In this document: positions 24,184 to 32,128 of the stretch, piece after piece | Position numbering within the stretch: the first letter of the stretch is position 1 | How the letters are laid out: each line of letters opens with the position of its first letter | Source of the DNA: Allobogoriella deserti | GTDB lineage: Bacteria > Actinomycetota > Actinomycetes > Actinomycetales > Actinomycetaceae | DNA: 64,000 nt | Reading direction: 5' to 3' | Assembly: GCF_042680605.1 (NCBI RefSeq) | Contig: NZ_JBHUEE010000002.1 | Location: 644,880 to 708,879, forward strand | Translations under genes and position numbers: made by a program | Notes under the pieces: generated by a model | Seen by the model: only the letters and a program-made list of their open reading frames with translations | Told to the model about the DNA's origin: nothing | Databases searched by the model: none

Positions 24184-25808
24184 GGCGTAGCTCCTGTCGG
24201 GGACGAGGCATGCGACCCTGTGCGCGTGCCGGGATGTGGGGTGCGGCTCGTGACGGCGGCGCGCCAGAGATGGATGACGGCGTAGGAGCGCCACGGCGCC
24301 CACTCGGCCGCGCGGGTGGTGAGCAGCCGTGTCGCGGCCGCGCGGGGCCGGTCGTCGATGATTCCGACGGCGCGTGCCCCCGCTTCCAGGGCGACGTCGC
24401 CGTCGAGCCAGGCGTCCGGATCGCCGAGGACCCGCATGCTGACGTAGCCGGCGGTCCAGGGTCCGACGCCGGGCAGCGCGAGCAGGGCCGCGCGGAGCTC
24501 GGCCGGATCCTGTCCGACGTCGAGGGCCAGGGCCCCGTCGGCCATCGCACGGGCGGCGGTGGCGACCGCGCCCACGTTGCGTGCGGGCAGCCGCAAGCGG
24601 TCGGTGGCGGCGCCGGCGACCTGCGCCGGCGTGGGGAAGAGCCGGGTCAGCCCGGGGATGCCCGAGCGGTACGGATCGCCCACAGCCGCCAGACGGCTGA
24701 GGTGGGTACGGGCGGCGGTGACGGAGATCTGCTGTCCCACGATCGCCCGCACGAGCGTCTCGTGCGGGTCGACGCTGCCCGGGACGCGTGCGCCGGGCCG
24801 GCGGGCGACCAGTCCGGCGAGTGCCGGGTCGGCGGCGAGCGCGGCGTCCACGCCGGCCGGGTCCGCGTCCAGATCAAGCAGCCGGCGCACGCGTGCCACG
24901 GCGACGGCGACGTCAGCCGGCGAGGTCAGCTCGAGGCGCAGACCGATCCGCCAGGCACCGCTCCGGGTGCCCGGCGTGCACGTGACCTCGACGGCGCCCG
25001 GTCCGTGTGGCAGGGCCAGCGTGCGGGCGTAGGTCAGGTTCGGGCCGTCGCTCGAGGCGGTCTCGACGCCTTCGACGGCGCGGGCGGCCAGGAACGTCAG
25101 CACGCCGGCAGCGTCGAAGGGCTCACGGACGGGCAGCGTGAGGTGGACGGTCGCCGGGGCCGGGAGGTACGCGTCGGTTCCGGCCTCACCGGGTACCCGG
25201 CGGGACCGGCGGCGCAGGTCGCCCGGTGTGGTGCCGAAGACCTCGGCGACGGTGTCGTTGAACTGCCGGATGCTGCCGAACCCGGCGGCGAAGGCGACGT
25301 CCGCGAGCCGGAGCCGGGTGCCGACGACGAGGGCGCGAGCGGTCTGCGCCCGTTGCGCACGGGCGAGGGCGAGTGGTCCGGCACCGAGCTCGGCGACGAG
25401 GATGCGGTGCAGGTGCCGGGCGCTGTAGCCGAGCCGGTCCGCCAGGCCGTCAACCCCCTCGCGGTCGACGACGCCGTCGCCGATGAGCCGCATGGCGCGC
25501 CCGGCGACGTCCCGCCGTAGATTCCACTCCGGCGTCCCGGGCGCCGCCTCGGGCAGGCAGCGACGGCAGGCGCGGAAGCCGGCCTCGTGCGCGGCGGCCG
25601 GGGTGAGGTAGAAGACCACGTTCTCCGGTTTGGGCGTGCGCGCCGGGCACGACGGGCGGCAGTAGATGCCGGTGCTGCGCACCGCGGTGATGAACTGCCC
25701 GTCGAAGCGGCGGTCCCGCGCGGCGATGGCCCGGTAGCGCTCGGCGAAGACCGGGTCGCCGGGGCCGGCGAGCGGTTCGGCGGCGGGGGCGGTTGCGGGG
25801 GCGGCCAT
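24180..25808 (-). CDS. alkA: Fused Ada-type regulator and AlkA 3-methyladenine DNA glycosylase
   Basis: A 542-residue fusion. The N-terminal Ada metal-binding domain has the zinc cysteines C50, C54, C81 and C84 (GIYCRPSCPAR, FRACRRCLP), of which the first would accept methyl from phosphotriesters. An AraC-type helix-turn-helix (residues ~105-205, DVAFAAGFGSIRQFNDTV) follows. The C-terminal half is AlkA with the HhH motif LPGVGPWTAGYVSM and the catalytic-Asp region DAWLDGDVAL. ATG 25808 is preferred over 25817 because GAGG then sits 8 bp upstream. It probably activates its own operon, including ogt, on methylation. Confidence 0.92.
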   Translation of the reverse strand: MAAPATAPAAEPLAGPGDPVFAERYRAIAARDRRFDGQFITAVRSTGIYCRPSCPARTPKPENVVFYLTPAAAHEAGFRACRRCLPEAAPGTPEWNLRRDVAGRAMRLIGDGVVDREGVDGLADRLGYSARHLHRILVAELGAGPLALARAQRAQTARALVVGTRLRLADVAFAAGFGSIRQFNDTVAEVFGTTPGDLRRRSRRVPGEAGTDAYLPAPATVHLTLPVREPFDAAGVLTFLAARAVEGVETASSDGPNLTYARTLALPHGPGAVEVTCTPGTRSGAWRIGLRLELTSPADVAVAVARVRRLLDLDADPAGVDAALAADPALAGLVARRPGARVPGSVDPHETLVRAIVGQQISVTAARTHLSRLAAVGDPYRSGIPGLTRLFPTPAQVAGAATDRLRLPARNVGAVATAARAMADGALALDVGQDPAELRAALLALPGVGPWTAGYVSMRVLGDPDAWLDGDVALEAGARAVGIIDDRPRAAATRLLTTRAAEWAPWRSYAVIHLWRAAVTSRTPHPGTRTGSHASSPTGATP

Positions 25809-25895
25809 GCCGTCCATCCTCGCGCCTGCCAGCGACGCCGGCTAGCGGGTTTCGGACACGACGCCGACGGCGGCGCGGTCGGCCGGCGCCCGCCG

Positions 25896-27425
25896 TCAGG
25901 TGTACTGCCGCCGCAGGTCCGTCTTACGGATCTTCCCGGAGGCGGTGCGCGGCATGTCGTCGGTGAAGATCACGTCCTTGGGGATCTTGTACCGCGCCAG
26001 CCGGCCGTCGAGGTGGCCGAGGACGTCGTCGGCGGCGAGCGTGTAGCCCGGGCGGATCGCGACGACGGCCACCGGCACCTCACCCCACCGTTCGTCCGGG
26101 CGGCCGATCACGGCGACACTCCCCACGGCCTCCAGCTCCGTGACGAGCTGCTCGACCTCTGCCGGATAGATGTTCTCCCCACCGGAGATGATCATGTCCT
26201 TGAGCCGGTCGGAGACGTAGAGGAACCCGTCCTCGTCGAGATGACCGAGGTCGCCGGAACGGAACCAGCCGTCCGCGGTCCAGGACTCCGCCGCGGCCTC
26301 GGGCCGGCCCCAGTACTCCGGTACGACGTTCGGCCCGGCGATCTGGATCTCGCCGACCTCGCCGGCCGGGAGCTCGGTTCCGTCCGGCCCCGCCACGCGC
26401 ACCGAGGTGAAGAAGTGTGGCAGGCCGACCGATCCCATCTTCGCCCGCGAGTACGAGGCCATCAGCGCGGTCGCCCCCGGCGCCGTCTCGGTCATCCCGT
26501 ACCCCTGGGTGAACGCGAGACCGCGCTCCTCGTACGCCTCGAGGATCCGCAGCGGGACGGTCGAGCCGCCGCAGGTGAGCCGGCGCAGCGTGCCGAGGTC
26601 CGTCGTCGGCCAGTCCGGGTGTTCGGCGAGCATCTGGTACGTGGTGGGCACGCCGGAGAGGTAGGTGACGCCGTGGCGCTGGATCAGCTCGAGCGCCCGG
26701 CCGGGATCGAACTTGGCCTCGAGCACGATGGTCCCGCCCTTGAGGATCGTCGGCAGCACACCCATCCCGAGCGAGGCCACGTGGAACATCGGCGAGATCA
26801 TCAGGGCCGTCTCGTCGGCGTGGATGTCGTAGTCGACGACGGCGTTGAACGCGTTCCAGGTGAGGTTGCCGTGGGTGAGGACCGCACCCTTCGGCCGCCC
26901 GGTCGTCCCGGAGGTGTAGAGGATGATCGCCGGGTCGTCCAGGGTCACGGGCTCCTCACGGTGCACCGGACGGCCGGCGGCCAGGAGTTCCTCGTAGGGC
27001 AGGGCACCGTCGGGATCGCTGGACTGGCCGTCGGCCCGCCCGACCACGATCCGGTCGGTGACGGCGGAATCAGCGCTCCCACGGTGGGCCAGGTCCGCGA
27101 GCGCTTCGGCGAAGACGAGCGTCCTGCTGCCCGAGTCGCGCAGCCCGTAGGCGATCTCGGGTGCGGCCCACCGGGTGTTCAGCGGCACGAACACGGCGCC
27201 GAGCAGACCGCAGGCGAACAACGTCTCGAGGAACGCCGGGTCGTTCTCGCCGAGGTAGGCCACGCGGTCGCCGCGCGCGATCCCACGGGCGGCCAGCGCG
27301 TCGGACAGGCGGTCCACGCGGTCGGCCAGCTCGTCGTAGGTCTCGCGCCGGTCCCCGCTGACGAGCACGTCGACGCCGGCCGACTTCAGCCGGCGCCTGT
27401 GCGGCCACGAACCGATTCCCTGCAT
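25896..27425 (-). CDS. Acyl-CoA synthetase (ANL superfamily, fatty-acid or aryl-CoA ligase)
   Basis: A 509-residue AMP-forming ligase. The P-loop YTSGTTGRPKGAVLTHGN, the GYGMTETAPG motif, the adenine motif GDLGHLDEDGFLYVSDRLKD and the C-terminal lysine motif ASGKIRK are all intact. Start ATG 27425 has GGTGGAGG eight bases upstream; the open frame continues further but is not needed. No beta-oxidation genes flank it, so the acyl substrate is uncertain. Activation of fatty acids for the ether-lipid operon further on is conceivable but not shown. Confidence 0.88.
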   Translation of the reverse strand: MQGIGSWPHRRRLKSAGVDVLVSGDRRETYDELADRVDRLSDALAARGIARGDRVAYLGENDPAFLETLFACGLLGAVFVPLNTRWAAPEIAYGLRDSGSRTLVFAEALADLAHRGSADSAVTDRIVVGRADGQSSDPDGALPYEELLAAGRPVHREEPVTLDDPAIILYTSGTTGRPKGAVLTHGNLTWNAFNAVVDYDIHADETALMISPMFHVASLGMGVLPTILKGGTIVLEAKFDPGRALELIQRHGVTYLSGVPTTYQMLAEHPDWPTTDLGTLRRLTCGGSTVPLRILEAYEERGLAFTQGYGMTETAPGATALMASYSRAKMGSVGLPHFFTSVRVAGPDGTELPAGEVGEIQIAGPNVVPEYWGRPEAAAESWTADGWFRSGDLGHLDEDGFLYVSDRLKDMIISGGENIYPAEVEQLVTELEAVGSVAVIGRPDERWGEVPVAVVAIRPGYTLAADDVLGHLDGRLARYKIPKDVIFTDDMPRTASGKIRKTDLRRQYT

Positions 27426-27611
27426 CCCGCGGTCCTCCACCTCGAGGTCGTGCCGTGGTCGGCGCCCGGAGCCGACGCCGGGAGCATGGTGTCGAGTATT
27501 CGTTCGGAAAGTCAATAGTTGTGATCGTCAGCGACATCCCGGGGTTCCTGTGCTGGTGGACGTCGCCCGGTCGCGTCGCCCCGGCGCGAGGCCGTCGGTA
27601 CGGTCGCCGGT

Positions 27612-28535
27612 ATGCGCGCCGTCGTCATTCCCCGTCCCGGTCCGCCCGAGGTCCTCGAGATCCAGGACCTGCCCGAACCCGTCGCCGAATCCGGCCAGGT
27701 GCGGATCCGAGTCGCCGCCGCCACGGTCAACCCCACGGACGTGGCGTTGCGGGCCGGACTCCATCCCGGCCGCGACGCTGCGGGCCCGATCGTGCCGGGG
27801 ATGGAGGCGGCCGGCACGGTCGATCAGGTCGGCGACGGCGTCGCCTTCGCGCCGGGCGATCGGGTCATGGCCATCACGACGCCGGATCGCGGCGGCGCCT
27901 ACCGCGAGCAGGTGGTGCTCGGAGCCGACCAGGTGGCACGCGTCCCCGAGGGCGTCAGCCTGGTCGAGGCCGCGACGCTGCCCATGAACGGGCTGACAGC
28001 GGTGCGGGCACTGGACATGCTCGCCCTCCCGCCGGGCGGCTCGCTGGTGATCTCGGGGGCCGCCGGCGCGCTCGGCGGGTACGTCCTCCAGCTCGCCGTG
28101 CACCGCGGCCTGCGCGTCGTGGCGATCGCCGGGGAGCCCGACCGTGACCTGCTCGCCGCGCTGGCACCGCACGAGTTCGTCCCGCGCGGTGAGCGCGTGG
28201 CCGAGCGGGTCCGGGAGGTGCTGCCGGACGGTGCCGACGGGGCGCTGGACGCGGCGCTGCTGCACGAGGAGTTGGTCCCGGCGGTCCGTGACGACGGCGG
28301 CTTCGCCGTAGTGCGCGGGTGGGACGGCAGCCCGGGCCGCGGGATCACCGTGCACAAGGTCATGGTCGGCGACTACCTACGCCGGGCCGATCTGCTGGAC
28401 GAGCTCGGCGGCCTCGTCGCCGACGGTGTGTTGACGTTGCGCGTCGCGCAGACCTACCCGGCCGAGGAGGCCGCCGAGGCGCACCGCCGGATGGAGTCCG
28501 GGGGCGTCCGGGGCCGGCTCGTCGTGACGTTCTGA
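27612..28535 (+). CDS. Zinc-independent quinone oxidoreductase-like MDR protein
   Basis: A 307-residue medium-chain reductase of the quinone oxidoreductase group. It has the GroES-like start MRAVVIPRPGPPEVLEI, the loop GMEAAGTVDQVGDGV and a Rossmann segment SLVISGAAGALGGYVLQLA. It lacks the catalytic and structural zinc cysteines of alcohol dehydrogenases. NADPH-dependent reduction of quinones or enones is typical. Its 3' end faces the XRE-cupin gene across a 70-bp palindrome. Confidence 0.82.
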   Translation: MRAVVIPRPGPPEVLEIQDLPEPVAESGQVRIRVAAATVNPTDVALRAGLHPGRDAAGPIVPGMEAAGTVDQVGDGVAFAPGDRVMAITTPDRGGAYREQVVLGADQVARVPEGVSLVEAATLPMNGLTAVRALDMLALPPGGSLVISGAAGALGGYVLQLAVHRGLRVVAIAGEPDRDLLAALAPHEFVPRGERVAERVREVLPDGADGALDAALLHEELVPAVRDDGGFAVVRGWDGSPGRGITVHKVMVGDYLRRADLLDELGGLVADGVLTLRVAQTYPAEEAAEAHRRMESGGVRGRLVVTF

Positions 28536-28576
28536 CCTCGGGCGCCCCGTCCCGCAGGCCCACCCGCCGTCGCACG

Positions 28577-28646
28577 CCGAAAGCGGACACCTGAGTCAAA
28601 AGCGGACGTTCGGAAGTCCGCTTTTGACTCAGGTGTCCGCTTTCGG
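28577..28646. repeat. 70-bp palindromic repeat, copy 2 (also a likely bidirectional terminator)
   Basis: An almost perfect 70-bp palindrome: the left arm begins CCGAAAGCGGACACCTGAGT and the right arm mirrors it base for base, the only mismatches being at the centre (GTTCGG region). It lies between two convergent genes and contributes the last codons and stop of the XRE-cupin gene. Size and layout match copy 1 at 7928-7997. Confidence 0.85.
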
Positions 28647-29231
28647 CGGGAGCTCCTCGCGGCGCTTCGGCCGCGCCCGCAGGTGCGCCCGTTCCCCCTG
28701 GGAGCCGAACAGGCTCAAGACCTCCACCGGCTGCGCGTCGGCGGGTCCGAACCAGTGCGGCACGCGGGTGTCGAACTCGGCCGCCTCTCCCGGGCTGAGC
28801 ACGAGATCGCGGTCGGCGAGCAGCAGGCGTAGGCGCCCGTCGAGGACGTAGAGCCACTCGTAGCCCTCGTGGACCTGGGGCTGGGCCGGCTCCTCCCGAG
28901 GCGGGATGATGAGCTTGTAGGCCTGGATGCCGTCGGACCGGCGACTCAGTGCCACATGGGTGACGCCGTGCGCCCGCACCGCACGCATCCGCACCCGCGG
29001 ATCGCCGGTCGGCGGCGCGTCGACGAGGTCGTCGAGGGCGACCCGGTGCGCGCGGGCGATAGGCAGCAACAGTTCCAACGTGGGGCGCCGGGCACCCGAT
29101 TCCAGGCGGGAGAGCGTGCTCACCGAGATCCCGGTCTGCCCGGAGAGTGCCGCCAAGGTCATGCCCTGCTCCTGGCGGAGCGAACGTAGCCGCGGGCCGA
29201 CGGCGGTCAGGGCCTGCTCGAGATCGTCCAC
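28629..29231 (-). CDS. XRE-family regulator with C-terminal cupin
   Basis: A 200-residue protein. The N-terminal helix-turn-helix is LRQEQGMTLAALSGQTGI with SVSTLSRLESG; residues ~115-185 form a cupin (VHEGYEWLYVLDGRLRLLL, SPGEAAEFDTRVPHWF). GTG 29231 is taken as the start because a TTGCC-N5-GGCAA palindrome lies directly upstream; an ATG at 29267 would place that operator inside the gene. It is divergent from the CPYC flavoprotein, which it probably represses together with itself. Its stop lies inside the 70-bp repeat. Confidence 0.83.
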   Translation of the reverse strand: MDDLEQALTAVGPRLRSLRQEQGMTLAALSGQTGISVSTLSRLESGARRPTLELLLPIARAHRVALDDLVDAPPTGDPRVRMRAVRAHGVTHVALSRRSDGIQAYKLIIPPREEPAQPQVHEGYEWLYVLDGRLRLLLADRDLVLSPGEAAEFDTRVPHWFGPADAQPVEVLSLFGSQGERAHLRARPKRREELPPKADT

Positions 29232-29240
29232 GAGGCCAGT

Positions 29241-29255
29241 TTGCCACTTCGGCAA
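29241..29255. promoter_or_regulatory. Palindromic operator for the XRE-cupin regulator
   Basis: TTGCC-ACTTC-GGCAA, a perfect 5-bp inverted repeat with 5-bp spacer, 9 bp upstream of the regulator GTG and ~90 bp upstream of the divergent flavoprotein ATG. This is the expected place for autoregulation. Confidence 0.55.
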
Positions 29256-29343
29256 GCAGTGTTGCATGCCGCCGTCCTGGGAAGCATTCTCATCGTGAGA
29301 GAGCCCGAGGAACACGGGTCCGCGGAACGAGAGATGGAACGAG

Positions 29344-30327
29344 ATGACCGACGAACTTCGCGACAGATACGACGCCGTGGTGGTCGGGGGCGGCGCGGCC
29401 GGCTTGAACGGCGCGCTCGTACTGGCCCGGAGCCGCCGGAGCGTCGCCGTGATCGACGGCGGCGAGCCGCGCAACGCCCCAGCCGCCGCGGTGCACAGTC
29501 TGCTCGGGCACGACGGCCGGTCGCCGGCCGAGCTGCTCGCGATCGGCCGGGAGGAGGTGCGCCAGTACGGCGGGCACGTCGTCGCCGGGACGGTGACCAC
29601 GGCCACCCGCGAGGCCGACGGCTTCGCCGTCACCGTGGCGGACATGCGCACCGTCCGGGCACGCCGTCTGCTGATCGCCACCGGCGTGCTCGACGAGCTC
29701 CCTGCGATCGACGGGCTGCGGGAGCGGTGGGGCCGCGACGTCGTCCACTGCCCGTACTGCCACGGCTGGGAGGTGCGCGACCGGGCTATCGGCGTCATCG
29801 CGACGGGCCCGATGGCGATGCACCAGGTGATGCTGTTCCGTCAGCTCAGTGACGACGTCGTGCTCTTCCGGCACCTCGCCCCGGAGCCGGGGACTGAGGA
29901 GCTCGAGCAGCTCGCCGCGCTCGGCGTGCCGGTGGTGACCGGGCGGGTCACCGGGCTCGAGATCGCGGCCGACCGCATCATCGGCCTCCGGCTCGCCGAC
30001 GGTGAGCTGGTCCCCCGCGACATCGTCGCCACGGCCTCGCGCCCGGTGGCGCGGTCCGGCGTGCTCTCCGCGCTGGGGCTCACCCCGGCCGAGCACCCCT
30101 CCGGGCTCGGCGAGCACGTGGCGGCCGAGCCGACCGGCAGGACCGCGGTCCCGGGTGTGTGGGTGGCCGGCAACGTGACCGACGTGATGGCGCAGGTCGG
30201 CGCCTCGGCGGCGGCAGGCGCGATGGCGGGAGCCCAGATCAACGCCGACCTGTGCGCGGAGGAGCTGCAGGCGGCGGTGGAACGCGCTCGCACCGGGCGA
30301 CTCAGGCCAGCCGGATCGTCTGCTTGA
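29344..30327 (+). CDS. Thioredoxin reductase-like FAD/NAD(P) oxidoreductase (CPYC)
   Basis: A 327-residue pyridine-nucleotide-disulfide reductase. The FAD motif AVVVGGGAAGLNGALVLAR is at the N-terminus, the redox-active pair C136-C139 in HCPYCHGWEVRD, and the late FAD motif GVWVAGNVTDVMAQVGASAA. This small subgroup sits beside XRE-cupin regulators in many actinobacteria, and its physiological disulfide partner is not established. Its 3' end overlaps the convergent alcohol dehydrogenase gene by 26 bp. Confidence 0.85.
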   Translation: MTDELRDRYDAVVVGGGAAGLNGALVLARSRRSVAVIDGGEPRNAPAAAVHSLLGHDGRSPAELLAIGREEVRQYGGHVVAGTVTTATREADGFAVTVADMRTVRARRLLIATGVLDELPAIDGLRERWGRDVVHCPYCHGWEVRDRAIGVIATGPMAMHQVMLFRQLSDDVVLFRHLAPEPGTEELEQLAALGVPVVTGRVTGLEIAADRIIGLRLADGELVPRDIVATASRPVARSGVLSALGLTPAEHPSGLGEHVAAEPTGRTAVPGVWVAGNVTDVMAQVGASAAAGAMAGAQINADLCAEELQAAVERARTGRLRPAGSSA

Positions 30328-31291
30328 TCGACCCCCGGCCGCCCGAACGGGCGAGCTCGAGGGCGGCCGGGACCTCCTCGAGGCGATGGTCGCTGCCCAG
30401 GCAGTGCGCCACCTCGACGGTGCCGTCGGCGATCTCGCGCACGGCGTCCCGGAAGGCGACGAGACCGGGCTCGGACTGGGTGCCGCCGGCCCATTGGATC
30501 CGCAGCACCTTGCGGAACGCGTCGTACATCGGGAAACCGGCGTGGCCGCGGCGCTCGGGAAAGCCGAAGAGCCCGACCGTGCCTTGCCGCGCGGCTGCGG
30601 CCACGCACTCGGCGCGGGCGGCGTCGTAACCCGCCGCTTCGATGACCAGGTCCGCGCCGGTGCCGCCGGTGACGTCGAGCACCGCCTCGACGAGGCTCTC
30701 CCGGCCAGGCCGCACGGTCGTGGTCGCGCCGAGCTCCCGTGCGACGCCGAGACGGTAGGGGTCCGGGTCGGCGACGAGCACCTGGGCGAACCCGGCCCGG
30801 CGGGCGAGTTGGACGAAGAACAGTCCGGCCGAACCGGCACCGAGGATCGCCGCCGTGCCGGCCGGCCGCGTGGCGCCGCCGTCGGGCCAGAACAGCCGCA
30901 TCGCGAACAACGTGGTGCCGTACTGCTGCGCGAGCAGCAGGCGCTCGACCGAAGCGCCGTCCGGGAGCGGGACGACCTGACCGGCGGGTAGACGCTGGTA
31001 TTGCGCGAAGCACCCGGCCTCGGCGGGAACGGGGACGGTGAGCACCCGGGTCCCGACCGGCACGGCCCGAGCCCGGGACTCGACCACGGTGCCGATCCCC
31101 TCGTGCCCGGGGTAGCCCGGGCGGCCGAGCGCGTCGGGCTCGTGGAAACCGTCGAAGACGGTGTGCACGTCGGAGCCGCACACGGAGGCCAGCTCCATGC
31201 GGACCACGAGGTCACCGGGGGCGTCGGCGGCCGGGTCCGGGACGTCGTCGACCTCGACGCGTCCCGGGGCGGCCAGGTAGGCGGCACGCAT
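30302..31291 (-). CDS. Zinc-dependent alcohol dehydrogenase-like MDR protein
   Basis: A 329-residue medium-chain dehydrogenase. Catalytic-zinc residues C38 (ASVCGSDVHTV), H63 and E64 (PGHEGIGTVV) are present. The structural-zinc Cys4 loop is missing or shortened (EAGCFAQYQ), so it is a compact form. The Rossmann motif is AAILGAGSAGLFFVQLA. The substrate is unknown (a polyol or a secondary alcohol is plausible). It is divergent from the response-regulator gene at 31370. Confidence 0.85.
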   Translation of the reverse strand: MRAAYLAAPGRVEVDDVPDPAADAPGDLVVRMELASVCGSDVHTVFDGFHEPDALGRPGYPGHEGIGTVVESRARAVPVGTRVLTVPVPAEAGCFAQYQRLPAGQVVPLPDGASVERLLLAQQYGTTLFAMRLFWPDGGATRPAGTAAILGAGSAGLFFVQLARRAGFAQVLVADPDPYRLGVARELGATTTVRPGRESLVEAVLDVTGGTGADLVIEAAGYDAARAECVAAAARQGTVGLFGFPERRGHAGFPMYDAFRKVLRIQWAGGTQSEPGLVAFRDAVREIADGTVEVAHCLGSDHRLEEVPAALELARSGGRGSIKQTIRLA

Positions 31292-31369
31292 GGCGCTCGA
31301 CCCTACCGTCCGGCGCCCCCTCAGCCTGCTCCCAGCGAACGCCCAGACGTGCGCGGCACACTGGGAGTC

Positions 31370-32128
31370 ATGAACGTCACCGCCGCACGCTCACCGGAGG
31401 CGCCCGAGGCGCGCCTGCTCGTGGTGGACGACGAGCCGAGCATCCGCGAACTGCTCTCCGCGTCGCTGAAGTTCGCCGGGTTCGAGGTCGTCACGGCCGC
31501 GGACGGCAACGCCGCCCTGCGGGCCGCCGCCGAGGAGCGGCCCGACCTCGTGGTGCTCGACATCATGCTGCCCGACATGGACGGTTTCACCGTGCTGCGG
31601 CGGATGCGCGCGCACGCCGCGGACATCCCGGTGCTATTCCTGACCGCGAAGGACGACATGTCCGACAAGGTCCAGGGGCTGACCGTCGGCGGCGACGACT
31701 ACGTCACGAAGCCGTTCAGCCTGGAGGAGGTCGTGGCGCGTATCCGGGCCGTGCTGCGCCGCACGCAGCCGCCAGAGGAGGACGACGGCATCGTGACCTA
31801 CGCCGACCTCGAGCTGGACGAGGACGCGCACGAGGTGCGCCGCGCCGGACGTCCCGTGGACCTCTCGCCCACCGAGTTCAAGCTGCTGCGCTACCTCATG
31901 ATCAACGCCGAGCGGGTGGTCTCGAAGACGCAGATCCTGGACCACGTGTGGGACTACGACTTCGCCGGCGAGGCGGCGATCGTGGAGTCCTACATCTCCT
32001 ACCTGCGCCGCAAGATCGACTCGCCGGAGAACCTCGGCCTTTCCGGCGATGACGCCGCCGCCCTGGTGCCGCTGCTGCACACCCGGCGCGGCGTGGGGTA
32101 CGTCCTGCGCGCGCCGGCGGGCCGGTGA
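31370..32128 (+). CDS. OmpR/PhoB-type response regulator
   Basis: A 252-residue regulator. The receiver domain has LVVDDEPSIRELL, the phospho-acceptor D64 (VVLDIMLPDMDG) and FLTAKDD, followed by the lysine segment VTKPFSLEE. The C-terminal winged helix has LSPTEFKLLRYLMINAERVV and ESYISYLRRKID. The class resembles the mycobacterial TcrX/MprA regulators. ATG 31370 has GGGAG just before it. Its stop overlaps the kinase start by 4 bp. Confidence 0.92.
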   Translation: MNVTAARSPEAPEARLLVVDDEPSIRELLSASLKFAGFEVVTAADGNAALRAAAEERPDLVVLDIMLPDMDGFTVLRRMRAHAADIPVLFLTAKDDMSDKVQGLTVGGDDYVTKPFSLEEVVARIRAVLRRTQPPEEDDGIVTYADLELDEDAHEVRRAGRPVDLSPTEFKLLRYLMINAERVVSKTQILDHVWDYDFAGEAAIVESYISYLRRKIDSPENLGLSGDDAAALVPLLHTRRGVGYVLRAPAGR

